Below the pieces are notes generated by a model. The model made no database searches. It was not told the origin of the DNA and worked only from the letters and a program-made list of their open reading frames with translations. Of a DNA stretch of 12,176 nt, positions 1-7,027 are shown in pieces. The DNA is taken from assembly GCA_036475545.1 (NCBI GenBank), contig JAZGAE010000126.1, positions 1 through 12,176 on the forward strand, read 5' to 3'. The position numbers and the translations under genes are program-made. This DNA comes from JAZGAE01 sp036475545. GTDB lineage: Bacteria > Pseudomonadota > Alphaproteobacteria > DATDPM01. How positions within the stretch are numbered: the first letter of the stretch is position 1; each line of letters opens with the position of its first letter.

Positions 1-222
1 GGCGATCCGCCAGGCGCGGCGCGAAGGGCGATGCGGGGGCATCGGCCGAGCGGCGCAACGCCGCGGGCGCCCGCCCCGGCGCAACCCGAAGGGCCGGGGT
101 CTTTTGCGGCCACGGGTTCGTCGCGGAGCTCGCGCGGTGGCACTGCTACGTGCTTCGCCCCGCTCCTGCCCGCGGCACAAAATTCCTCCGGCGCAGCCAG
201 TTCAACTTGACCGGATTATGCT
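1..222. other. Left-edge region without a supported gene
   Basis: All frames stay largely open here because the DNA is very GC-rich, but none gives a recognisable protein, a credible start with a ribosome-binding site, or a coding-like composition. It contains two small inverted repeats: a 5-bp hairpin at 30-43 (arms GATGC and GCATC around GGGG) and a terminator-like hairpin at 74-99. It may be the 3' flank of a plus-strand gene lying left of the window; that is inference. Confidence 0.5.
74..105 (+). terminator. Possible Rho-independent terminator
   Basis: A perfect 7-bp stem (CCCCGGC at 74-80, GCCGGGG at 93-99) encloses a 12-nt loop and is followed directly by TCTTTT at 100-105. The shape fits a plus-strand intrinsic terminator for a gene upstream of the window. 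The loop is long and the T-tract is interrupted, so confidence is modest. Confidence 0.4.
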
Positions 223-933
223 CTAGCCGCCCGCCCGCGCCCGCGCGACGTCGTCGGCGCCGATCCGGCCGTCGTGAAGGGCGCTCGCCAGTAGCGCCCC
301 GTCGGCACCGACCTCGGCCAAGCGCTCCACATCGCGCCCGTCGCGCACGCCGCCGGCGGCAAAGACCCGCCGCCCGCCTGCACGGCGCCGGACGGCCCGG
401 ACCCGGTCGAGATCGGGGCCCTCCGCCCCTCCGACCCGCCCCAGGGTCATGACGACGACGTCCCGGGGCCAGGACTGGGGCTCGGCCAGCACCTCCCGCG
501 GGCCGAGAAACTCGCCGGCCCCGAAATCCAGCGACAGGACGACGTCCGCGGCCCCGGCCTCCACGATCCCGGTCCAGTGCTCCGGCGCGGCGAGGCTTTC
601 CGTCCCCACGACGGGCCGCCCCAGCCCCCCTTCCCGCCAGGCGAGCACGGCCGGGGCCGTGCCAAATCCGGCATCGACCCAAAGGTCGAGTCTGGGGAAG
701 CGTGCGCGCACCGCCCGAATGGCCGTAAGGTTGTCGCCGCGGCGCTCGATCGAGTCGAGGTCGGCGATATAGACTGTGGCGAAGGGATGCAGCCGGAGAA
801 ACCCGCCCACCACCTCAACCGGCGCGTGGCCCGCGCACAGGCGCGAGCGCACCGGCCGGTATGCGTCCCTTTTCCCGAGACACGCGTGGACGACCTCTCC
901 GTCCTTCAGGTCGATAACCGGGATCAGGATCAA
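223..933 (-). CDS. HisA-like TIM-barrel protein of the C1 cofactor cluster
   Basis: This 236-residue protein is related to the histidine-biosynthesis isomerase HisA (ProFAR isomerase). It opens with IPVIDLKDGEVVHA, placing an Asp at residue 8 where HisA has a catalytic Asp. Other HisA-like signatures are a second Asp in VVLSLDF (residue 136), GTES near 110-113, and a phosphate-binding-like AAGGVRDGRD near 192-201. In methylotrophs, HisA-related proteins of this kind sit in H4MPT/methanofuran gene islands rather than in his operons, and the neighbours here agree. The exact reaction is not known to me. The TTG at 931-933 is chosen because the conserved HisA N-terminus begins there; the frame stays open as far as 1641, but that stretch is antisense to the next gene. 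It is transcribed divergently from the ATP-grasp gene, with only 12 bp between the starts. Confidence 0.82.
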   Translation of the reverse strand: MILIPVIDLKDGEVVHACLGKRDAYRPVRSRLCAGHAPVEVVGGFLRLHPFATVYIADLDSIERRGDNLTAIRAVRARFPRLDLWVDAGFGTAPAVLAWREGGLGRPVVGTESLAAPEHWTGIVEAGAADVVLSLDFGAGEFLGPREVLAEPQSWPRDVVVMTLGRVGGAEGPDLDRVRAVRRRAGGRRVFAAGGVRDGRDVERLAEVGADGALLASALHDGRIGADDVARARAGG

Positions 934-945
934 GGGTAGGGGACC

Positions 946-1959
946 TTGCGCATCTTCGTTTGCGAATACGTCACCGGCGGCGGTCTCATGGACCACGATC
1001 TTCCCCCTTCGCTCAAGCGGGAAGGGGAGATGATGCTGACCGCCCTCGTCAACGATCTTACCGCCCTTGAGGGGACGCAAGTGCTCAGTACCCGCGACCC
1101 GCGGATGCCGCCGGCCGCCGTGGACGCCCGGTTCGTGAGGCTCGAGGACGCCGGCGCCGTCTGGGAGTGCTGGCGGCGGTGCATGGCGGAGGCCGACGCG
1201 GTTTGGCCCATAGCGCCCGAGACGGGCGGCGCGCTCGAGCGATTGAGCGCCATGGCCGAGGACGAGGGCCGCCTCCTCCTGGGGAGCCGGCCACAGGCGG
1301 TGCGGGTGGCGGCGAGCAAGCGCGCGACCTCTGAAATCCTCGCCCGTCACGGCGTGCCCATGGTCGCGACGGCACCGGCCGCGGGCCCGTGGCCCCACTC
1401 GAAGACCGGGTGGGTGGCCAAGCCCGACGACGGAGCCGGGGCGGAGGACACCCGGGTATTCACCGATGCCGGCGAACTGCGCACCTGGCTGGCCCAGGCC
1501 GAGCGCGCGGGCCGTTTCGTCGTCCAGCCCCTGGTTCGGGGCGAACCGGCAAGCCTTTCCGCCCTGTTCCGCGACGGCCGGGCGTGGCTGTTGACCTGCA
1601 ACCGCCAACACGTCGTCGTCGCGGAGGGCGGGTTCCGCCACCTCGGCGGCGAGACCGGCGCGCTCGAGGCGCTTCGCCCGATCTTCGCGCCCATCGCAGC
1701 GAAGGTGGCCGCCGCATTGCCCGGCCTATGGGGATATGCAGGCATCGACCTGTTGATGACGGCCGACGGGCCCGTGGTGCTGGAGGTGAATCCGCGCCTC
1801 ACCACCTCGTATGTCGGCCTGGGCGCGGCGCTGGGCCGGAACCCGGCCGCCATGGTGCTGGCGCTCGCCGCGGGCGCGGCTCCTTCCCCGGCCACCCCCC
1901 GCACGGCCGCCCCGTCTTCACCCGCAGCGCCCATGGATGAGGCCGAGGTGAATGGCTAA
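946..1959 (+). CDS. mfnD: ATP-grasp ligase, MfnD/Orf17-like (methanofuran-type cofactor synthesis)
   Basis: This 337-residue protein belongs to the ATP-grasp family that includes archaeal tyramine-glutamate ligase MfnD and the methylotroph Orf17 protein. It begins MRIFVCEYVTGGGL, a hallmark of the family. An ATP-binding segment WVAKPDDGAG lies near 156-165, and the metal-binding motif LEVNPRLTTSYVGL near 279-292 carries Glu280 and Asn282. The expected role is ATP-dependent attachment of glutamate during synthesis of the furan C1 carrier. Bacterial methylofuran is reported to use tyrosine and a polyglutamate chain, so the acceptor may differ from the archaeal one. The start is TTG at 946: an in-frame TAG at 937-939 rules out anything further upstream, and the next ATG (988) would delete the conserved N-terminus. 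Residues after about 310 form an Ala/Pro-rich tail. The stop overlaps the next gene by 8 bp, suggesting translational coupling. Confidence 0.87.
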   Translation: MRIFVCEYVTGGGLMDHDLPPSLKREGEMMLTALVNDLTALEGTQVLSTRDPRMPPAAVDARFVRLEDAGAVWECWRRCMAEADAVWPIAPETGGALERLSAMAEDEGRLLLGSRPQAVRVAASKRATSEILARHGVPMVATAPAAGPWPHSKTGWVAKPDDGAGAEDTRVFTDAGELRTWLAQAERAGRFVVQPLVRGEPASLSALFRDGRAWLLTCNRQHVVVAEGGFRHLGGETGALEALRPIFAPIAAKVAAALPGLWGYAGIDLLMTADGPVVLEVNPRLTTSYVGLGAALGRNPAAMVLALAAGAAPSPATPRTAAPSSPAAPMDEAEVNG

Positions 1960-3043
1960 GGATCCTGTCATCGGCTGGGACGTCGGCGGCGCCCACCTCA
2001 AGGCCGCCGCCGTGGACCCGCCGGGCCGCGTCGCCGCGGTGCTGCAACTGCCGTGCCCGCTGTGGCAGGGCATGGAACACTTGGAACGGGCCATGAGCGA
2101 GGCGTTGGGCCGGCTCGGCCCGGCGTCGCGTCACGCGCTCACCATGACCGGCGAGATGGCCGACCTTTTCCCCTCCCGGCCCGAAGGCGTGCGTCGGCTC
2201 ATTGCCGCCGCGGTCTCTTGGCTTCCCGGGGCCGAGCTCCTGGTGTTCGCGGGCCGGGCCGGTCTGCTTGCCCCGGAGCAGGCGCTCGTGCGCTGGGAAA
2301 GCGTGGCCTCGGCCAATTGGCTCGCCAGCGCGGCCTTTGCCGCCGCCAGGGTCGACCAGGGGCTGTTCGTCGACGTCGGCAGCACCACCACCGACATCGT
2401 GCCCGTCGCCGGCGGAGAGGTGCACGCGCTGGGTGTCAGCGATCACGCGCGCCTCGTTCACGACGAGCTCGTCTATACCGGCGTCGTGCGCACGCCGGTG
2501 ATGGCGGTGGCCGCCTCGGTCCCCTTCGGGGGCGAACGCCAGGGCCTGATGGCCGAGCTCTTCGCCACCATGGCCGACGTCCATCGCCTCAACGGGTCGC
2601 TCCCCGAGGGGGTCGACGACTACCCCGCCGCCGATGGCGGTGGCAAGAGCGTGGAGGACAGCACCCGGCGCCTCGCCCGCATGCTGGGACGGGACTCGGA
2701 CAGCGCGGGGCTCGACGCCTGGCGGCGCCTCGCCGCCCATCTCGCCGACTGCCAGACCGAGCGCATCGCCGCCGCCTGCGCCCGCGCGCTCTCGCGCGGG
2801 GTCCTGGACGCCGGCGCCCCCCTGATCGGCGCCGGATGCGGGCGGTTCCTGGTCCGCGACCTCGCCCGCCGGCTTGGGTGCGATTACGTCGACTTCGCGG
2901 AGTTCATCGACGCCGCGCCGGAAGCCGCGGGCTTGGCCGCCACCTGCGCGCCGGCGGTGGCGGTGGCCAGCCTTGCTGCGAAATTTGGAGCCCGGAACGG
3001 CGACGCCGATGCACGGCGCGGGGCCGCGGGAAAGCTCGCCTAG
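1952..3043 (+). CDS. mfnF: H4MPT-linked C1 pathway protein, MfnF/Orf5-like ASKHA ATPase
   Basis: This 363-residue protein belongs to the hydantoinase/sugar-kinase-like ASKHA family, annotated in methylotrophs as a probable H4MPT-linked C1 transfer protein (Orf5). Its archaeal relative MfnF joins the aminomethylfuran to the glutamyl-tyramine part of methanofuran. Visible motifs are the first phosphate loop GWDVGGAHLK (8-17), the second phosphate loop FVDVGSTTTDIVPV (139-152) and the adenosine-type motif LIGAGCGRFLVRDL (291-304). The ATG at 1952 lies inside the last codons of the ATP-grasp gene, with GAGG just upstream. The stop TAG at 3041-3043 shares the four bases CTAG with the stop of the convergent DUF447 gene. 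Pairing with the MfnD-like ligase supports a methanofuran-type role; the precise bacterial substrate is inferred. Confidence 0.87.
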   Translation: MAKDPVIGWDVGGAHLKAAAVDPPGRVAAVLQLPCPLWQGMEHLERAMSEALGRLGPASRHALTMTGEMADLFPSRPEGVRRLIAAAVSWLPGAELLVFAGRAGLLAPEQALVRWESVASANWLASAAFAAARVDQGLFVDVGSTTTDIVPVAGGEVHALGVSDHARLVHDELVYTGVVRTPVMAVAASVPFGGERQGLMAELFATMADVHRLNGSLPEGVDDYPAADGGGKSVEDSTRRLARMLGRDSDSAGLDAWRRLAAHLADCQTERIAAACARALSRGVLDAGAPLIGAGCGRFLVRDLARRLGCDYVDFAEFIDAAPEAAGLAATCAPAVAVASLAAKFGARNGDADARRGAAGKLA

Positions 3044-3630
3044 GGCTGCACCTCCTCGACGCCACCGGCGGCGGCCCTCCCCGCCTTGAAGGCCGAGACG
3101 CGATCCATGAGCCAGCCCCATGCCTCCCACTCGCGCGGACCGGCGGTCTTCCTCACCGCGTTCTCCAGATAGGCGATCTCGGTTTCGACCTTCTCCATGG
3201 GCAGGAGATGCAGCCGGCTCACCAGGATCGCGGCCTCTACGACCGCCGCCTGGGCCCGGTTGAATCCCGGGAACAAAGCGTGGGTTTCCTCGTGCACGAC
3301 CCGGCAGCGGAAGCGGGGGCGCTCGGGATCGTCCTCCATTCCCGTGACCTCCACTTCCCGGTGGGCGAGCGCGTCCTTGAGCACCGCGCCCTTGATCCTC
3401 CTCGCCGGCACGGTTTCCCAGTCGCGCCGGCCGGTGAGGCAACCCGCGAAGACGCGCACGTCGTCGGTCAGGTTCACCACGGCGCAGCCGGTCGCGTCCA
3501 GATTGTCGAGGGTCGTGGACGGGCGGTAGGGCGCGATCACCAGGGCGTCGGGCTCCAGGGTCACCCCGAAGGGCGCGACATGGACCCGCCCCGCGGGGTT
3601 CACGGTGGTCACAATGGTCTCGTAGATCAT
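3040..3630 (-). CDS. DUF447 family protein (Orf7-like, H4MPT gene island)
   Basis: This 196-residue protein starts MIYETIVTTVNPAGRVHVAPFGV and matches the DUF447 family, whose archaeal and methylotroph members are predicted to have an FMN-binding split-barrel fold. Methylobacterium Orf7, in the H4MPT gene island, is the bacterial relative. The N-terminal half (about 1-120) looks like the split barrel, with the TTLDNL and CAVVNLTDDV segments typical of it. The C-terminal part (about 120-190) is helical and charged. Its role in C1 metabolism is genetically indicated but its chemistry is unknown to me. The start codon overlaps the stop of the upstream DHPS-related gene as ATGA, so it is probably translationally coupled. 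It is the last gene of a three-gene minus-strand operon. Confidence 0.85.
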   Translation of the reverse strand: MIYETIVTTVNPAGRVHVAPFGVTLEPDALVIAPYRPSTTLDNLDATGCAVVNLTDDVRVFAGCLTGRRDWETVPARRIKGAVLKDALAHREVEVTGMEDDPERPRFRCRVVHEETHALFPGFNRAQAAVVEAAILVSRLHLLPMEKVETEIAYLENAVRKTAGPREWEAWGWLMDRVSAFKAGRAAAGGVEEVQP

Positions 3631-5162
3631 TCGGCCCCCGACGGTTTACGCTCCTTAGGCCCGCGCTTCGCCTTGGCCGCCGCCGGGGGATTCGAGGCCG
3701 CCGGCTTGCAGGCCTTGGCCCGCTCCGGTGCCTGCCCCTGTTTGGCGCGCCGCTTCTCTTCCGCCTTTCTCTTCTTGGCGATCAGAGTGTGGCCCGGCGC
3801 GCCATGGTCGGACTCGTCCTCGCGCCGCTTCGCCGGGTCGGCGGCACAGCCCCAGTCGAGCTCCTCGTCCTGGCTGTAAGCCTTGCCGAGCTGCCAGGCG
3901 ATCTGCGCGCGGGCGAGTTCCACGCCCAGGTAGAAGGCATGGGCGCCATCGTCTTCGACGCCCAGATGGGGGAACAGGTTGAACGGATCCCCATCCACAT
4001 GGTGGCCGTCGCGGTTGAAGACGTGGATTCCCTCCTCGCTCACCTGCACGCGGAAGCTAGGATCGCGGATCATCGCCGCGAGCTCCGCGATCTCTTCGCT
4101 GCTGTAAGGAAACGGGCGCCGGTCGTGGAGGCACATGAGCCCGGCGTGAATGCCGATCGGCAGGCTGTGCGCCTGGCGCGCGGCGAACATGATGCGCCGG
4201 GCGAGGTCCACCTCCTCGACCGCGCGGCGGGCATGGGGGCTTACTTGGACCACGAGCACGTTTCCAATGCAAAGCTCGGAGACCACGCCCATCACCGTAG
4301 CCGTGATGCCCGTGGTGTCCGCGCCGGTGAGCTCGGTCAAGTTCCCGATCCCCATCAAGATTTCGACCTCCGGGTGGCGGCGGCGAAGCTCGTAATACCG
4401 GAGCAGGGACTCGGTGAAGCCGAAATGGATGGGATCGAGGATCGGGTCGGCGAGAAACGCACGACCCTTCGCGCTCAATGTTTCGATGGCGCGCGTCAGC
4501 GTCTCGAGATCCCCGTGCCTGGCCGGTATCAGGACCGGGGTCGAGGCGACTTCGTCCGCGAGCCACAGGGTCTCCTCCGTCACGCTCAAGAGATAGTCGG
4601 CGCCGGCGCGCCCACCGCGCCGCAATTCGTCTGTGTCCGCCGAATCGACGCTGACCGCGACTCCTTCCGCCTTGAGCGCGGCGACCGCCTCCTCCAGATG
4701 GGGGAACTCGGTGTCCGGCAGGCACCCCACGTCGATCACGTCGGCGCCCGATCGCCGATAGGCCTCGGCCTGGGCAAGGATCGAGTCCACGTCGAGGTTC
4801 GGGGCTTCGACGATCTCGGCGAAGATGCGGACATCGAAGCGGCCGAGGTCCGGCGGCGGGCCGTCGCGGCCGAAGAATTCCGGCAGGTCCTTGAGATCGT
4901 CCGGCCCGCGGATCACCGGAATCTTGTAGTGCTGGCTCAAGCTCTCGAGGTCGCCCCGGCACCGGCCCGGGACGACGATCCTGTCGGCGCCGTGGTCGTC
5001 GCTGACGCGGCGGCGGATGATCTTTGCGGTCATCAGCGCCGCCACGGAAATGCCGATCTGTTTGACCCGGTAGGCGAAATCCGTCGGATCCATGGACTCG
5101 AGGATCCGGTGCAACTGGGTTTCCGCCAGCCTCCCGGTCAGGAAGAGGATGCGTTCAGGCAT
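3627..5162 (-). CDS. Dihydropteroate-synthase-related protein (Orf9-like, MJ0107 type)
   Basis: This 511-residue protein belongs to the dihydropteroate-synthase-related family shared by methanogens and H4MPT-using methylotrophs (Orf9). It is much longer than a true FolP of about 280 residues. An N-terminal domain of roughly 115 residues (MPERILFLTGRLAE...) precedes a TIM-barrel-like region. That region shows DVIDVGCLPD (about 141-150), VSVDSADTDELRRG and FLADPILDPIHFGF, which resemble pterin-barrel strands. A later segment, MGIGNLTELTGADTTGITA, is also characteristic. A role in making or modifying the pterin of H4MPT is expected but the reaction is not established. From about residue 462 the protein ends in a Lys/Arg/Ala-rich, low-complexity tail. 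Its start overlaps the flavoprotein gene by 25 bp and its stop overlaps the DUF447 start by 4 bp, fitting one operon. Confidence 0.87.
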   Translation of the reverse strand: MPERILFLTGRLAETQLHRILESMDPTDFAYRVKQIGISVAALMTAKIIRRRVSDDHGADRIVVPGRCRGDLESLSQHYKIPVIRGPDDLKDLPEFFGRDGPPPDLGRFDVRIFAEIVEAPNLDVDSILAQAEAYRRSGADVIDVGCLPDTEFPHLEEAVAALKAEGVAVSVDSADTDELRRGGRAGADYLLSVTEETLWLADEVASTPVLIPARHGDLETLTRAIETLSAKGRAFLADPILDPIHFGFTESLLRYYELRRRHPEVEILMGIGNLTELTGADTTGITATVMGVVSELCIGNVLVVQVSPHARRAVEEVDLARRIMFAARQAHSLPIGIHAGLMCLHDRRPFPYSSEEIAELAAMIRDPSFRVQVSEEGIHVFNRDGHHVDGDPFNLFPHLGVEDDGAHAFYLGVELARAQIAWQLGKAYSQDEELDWGCAADPAKRREDESDHGAPGHTLIAKKRKAEEKRRAKQGQAPERAKACKPAASNPPAAAKAKRGPKERKPSGAE

Positions 5163-5698
5163 GCCTGCCGTTCCACGATGGCCCGTTGCAAGTCCGCCAT
5201 GCTCTCGACCACTGTTGTCGTCTCGAAAGACTTGAGCTTTTCAACGTTCTCGAGGTCGATGCGGCGGGGGAAGACCTTGACCATGCCCTTGGGGGCCATG
5301 GACTCGAGCTCGGGCGCGGTGTCACAGGCGAAGACGATGCTGGGCACCCGGCACTTACCGGCCTGGGCGAAGACATTGGTCGCGAGGTTGTCGGAGATGC
5401 CGTAAACGCATTTGGCGACGGTGTTGGAGGAGACCGGCGCCATCACGAGGGTGTGGTAAAGGCCCTTGTAGAACTGGCCCACGGGTACGGCGCTGGCGGT
5501 GGTGTCGCGGTAGACCTGGACGCCTTTGCGGAAGACTTGGCCGCGCAGGTGGTACATGCGGAGCACCTCCTCGGCGGCGCGGCTCACGAACACGTCGAAT
5601 TCGTCCAGCTTCTCCATGATCGCCAGGCTTTCGTCGAAGAAATGCCCGGAACCGGTGAGCACCCAGGCCCACCTCATCTTGCGGCTTTTCCGCGCCAT
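5138..5698 (-). CDS. afpA: Archaeal-type flavoprotein (AfpA/DmrB-like)
   Basis: This 186-residue protein resembles the flavoprotein-fold family that includes archaeoflavoprotein AfpA and dihydromethanopterin reductase DmrB. Evidence is the N-terminal WAWVLTGSGHFFDESL nucleotide-binding-like segment, VSRAAEEVLRMY, and the central APVSSNTVAKCVYGISDNLATNVFAQ region typical of flavin-binding decarboxylase-like folds. A role in reducing dihydromethanopterin, or in electron transfer to that step, is plausible from family and context, but AfpA and DmrB cannot be told apart by eye. The ATG at 5698 is chosen because it gives the usual length; a GTG at 5761 would add 21 Arg-rich residues with no family similarity. 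It is the first gene of the operon running through the DHPS-related and DUF447 genes. A 14-bp palindrome lies 28-41 bp upstream of the start. Confidence 0.82.
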   Translation of the reverse strand: MARKSRKMRWAWVLTGSGHFFDESLAIMEKLDEFDVFVSRAAEEVLRMYHLRGQVFRKGVQVYRDTTASAVPVGQFYKGLYHTLVMAPVSSNTVAKCVYGISDNLATNVFAQAGKCRVPSIVFACDTAPELESMAPKGMVKVFPRRIDLENVEKLKSFETTTVVESMADLQRAIVERQACLNASSS

Positions 5699-5725
5699 CG
5701 TATCCAAACAAACCCTCAGCCTTGC

Positions 5726-5739
5726 GGGTAATCTTACCC
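5726..5739. promoter_or_regulatory. Palindrome upstream of the flavoprotein operon
   Basis: The plus strand reads GGGTAATCTTACCC, a perfect 6-bp inverted repeat around TC, flanked by a run of six T at 5740-5745. It lies 28-41 bp upstream of the flavoprotein start. Its size and place fit a repressor or activator half-site pair, or a short RNA hairpin in the leader. As a plus-strand terminator it would have no gene to serve. Confidence 0.4.
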
Positions 5740-5829
5740 TTTTTTGGTTGTTCCGCCTCACTTATGTCTGGGCGAGGCGGCCGGTTTTGAAGGGGGGAAG
5801 CCTCTCCCAGACCCGTGCGGCTCGTTCAA

Positions 5830-5867
5830 ACCGCTTTCGCCGGCGGTCCGCGCCCGCGGGGGCGGGC
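5830..5867 (-). terminator. Two hairpins just downstream of the MfnE-like gene
   Basis: Immediately after the kinase stop there is a perfect 6-bp stem (5852-5857 with 5862-5867, GCCCGC/GCGGGC around four bases). A second 5-bp stem follows (5830-5834 with 5843-5847), then TTTG on the minus strand. They could end or attenuate transcription of the folB-kinase unit before the flavoprotein operon. There is no real T-run, so an intrinsic terminator is not proven. Confidence 0.35.
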
Positions 5868-6497
5868 CTATCCGTCGGCAGAGACCGGCACCCCGGGGGG
5901 CGGGCCGCCCTCGAGCGCGTCGGCCATGGCCCGGTGGCCCCGGGGTCCGACGCAGCGAACCGCGAAATCCCGCCCGCGAATGAACGAGGCCAGGGACTCG
6001 TCCACGAGCCCGGCCCGTTGAAGGTCGGCGACCGGGACGCTGCCGCCGGCTCCAGCGTCCGGCGGCTCGGCCGACTTGACGAGGAGGAGGAGTTCGGCGT
6101 TCGCCTCGACGGCCAGCCACGCGGCCAGGCTGTCGGAGGTCACTTGCCACCGGCCTGGAATGTCGCCGCGGCCGGCCGTCATCTTGGCCGCCATCCATAG
6201 GGGCACGTGGCCTTGGCCCTGGACGGCGCGGATCTCGTCGAGCGTCGCGGCGGGACGAAATCCGGGCGCCAGGGCGCCCAGCATCAGGCCGTACTGTTCC
6301 ATGGCAAGCACGGCCATGCGGTGGGCCGCTTCGTCGGGAAACGGGCGCTTCTTCTGGACCTGCCGGACCTGGTCGGCGAACGGCCCGCCCCCCGGAACGA
6401 TTACCCTGGGGTGTCCGCCGGAGCGGGAGAGGACCTCGAGCCAGGCCGGCAGCACGGCGGAGACCGCCATGCTTCCGCCAAGTTTAATCACCCACAT
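5868..6497 (-). CDS. mfnE: Amino-acid-kinase-fold protein, MfnE-like
   Basis: This 209-residue protein is a small member of the amino acid/uridylate kinase family. It starts MWVIKLGGS, the family's nucleotide-binding motif (KLGGS at 5-9), followed by VIVPGGGPFADQVR at 32-45 and WQVTSDSLAAWLA near 117-129. The length fits MfnE, the archaeal kinase that phosphorylates aminomethylfuran-methyl phosphate, and the related bacterial protein in H4MPT islands, better than aspartate or glutamate kinases. The frame is open upstream to 6701, but that part is Arg-rich and antisense-like, so the ATG at 6497 is chosen. It lies 32 bp downstream of folB on the same strand, so the two are probably cotranscribed. 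Together with the MfnD- and MfnF-like genes it makes a third methanofuran-type step in the window; the bacterial substrate is inferred. Confidence 0.84.
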   Translation of the reverse strand: MWVIKLGGSMAVSAVLPAWLEVLSRSGGHPRVIVPGGGPFADQVRQVQKKRPFPDEAAHRMAVLAMEQYGLMLGALAPGFRPAATLDEIRAVQGQGHVPLWMAAKMTAGRGDIPGRWQVTSDSLAAWLAVEANAELLLLVKSAEPPDAGAGGSVPVADLQRAGLVDESLASFIRGRDFAVRCVGPRGHRAMADALEGGPPPGVPVSADG

Positions 6498-6529
6498 CTC
6501 GCGCAGCCGCGTGTCGGACGGGCCGGCCC

Positions 6530-7027
6530 TTATGAGTCCTCGGCGACATCGGAATCGCGGGCAGCAACCTTTTCGCCGGCGCTTGGGGCCATCGTCTGGC
6601 GCCGGCGCTCGATTTCGATTCCGACGCTGGCGGCGTCGGCGAAGACATCCAGTTTCTCCACCCGCACGCGGGCCGAGGCCACGCGCGGATCGCCGAGGCA
6701 AAGCGCGGCCACCTCCTCGGCCAGGGTTTCGACAAGGCGAACGCGGCCCCGCGCCGCCAGGGCCCTGACGCCTTCCACCACATCCTCGTACGAGACGACA
6801 TTGGCGACATCGTCAGCGGTCGAGGCGCACGCGTCCTCGACCGTCAAGTCGACATTCAGGCGCACGCGTTGGGCCAGATGACGCTCGTGCGGATGGACCC
6901 CGATGATGCACTGCAGCACCAGGTCCCGCACGAAGACGCGGTAATGGGCGCCGCCATCGGGCGCGTGAGATCCCCTTGGGAGCGGCCCCGCCGGGGTATC
7001 CTGGGATGACGTCTTGCCTTTCGCCAC
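6530..7027 (-). CDS. folB: Dihydroneopterin aldolase (FolB family)
   Basis: This 165-residue protein is a FolB-family aldolase, which cleaves 7,8-dihydroneopterin to 6-hydroxymethyl-dihydropterin and glycolaldehyde. The core runs from about residue 30 to 142. It carries DLVLQCIIGVHPHER with the conserved Glu48, the Tyr80 of SYEDVV, the pterin-anchoring Glu100 of LVETLAEE, and Lys125 of VRVEKLDVFADA; these match the key FolB residues. Extra stretches flank the core, about 28 residues at the N-terminus and about 20 at the C-terminus. The start is GTG at 7027, with GGAAGG five bases upstream. FolB serves folate synthesis, but its position directly before the MfnE-like kinase suggests it feeds the pterin branch of H4MPT. 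No other folate gene is nearby. Confidence 0.88.
   Translation of the reverse strand: MAKGKTSSQDTPAGPLPRGSHAPDGGAHYRVFVRDLVLQCIIGVHPHERHLAQRVRLNVDLTVEDACASTADDVANVVSYEDVVEGVRALAARGRVRLVETLAEEVAALCLGDPRVASARVRVEKLDVFADAASVGIEIERRRQTMAPSAGEKVAARDSDVAEDS

Noticed and set aside
1003..1028. Inverted repeat within the start of the ATP-grasp gene
   Set aside because: It lies in conserved coding sequence and is imperfect, so chance in GC-rich DNA is the simplest explanation.
934..1641. Upstream extension of the HisA-like frame to a 472-residue protein
   Set aside because: The extension is antisense to the well-supported ATP-grasp gene, and the conserved HisA N-terminus starts at 933.
2053..3879. 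Long plus-strand open frame of about 600 codons
   Set aside because: It is an Arg/Pro-rich shadow of the MfnF-like, DUF447 and DHPS-related genes, with no recognisable family; it reflects high G+C at third positions.
3789..5405. Long plus-strand open frame opposite the DHPS-related gene
   Set aside because: It is antisense to genes with clear family motifs and overlapping operon structure, and has no family match.
5699..5761. GTG start at 5761 for the flavoprotein
   Set aside because: It adds 21 residues (MRRNNQKR...) not expected in the family and would place the palindrome inside the coding sequence.
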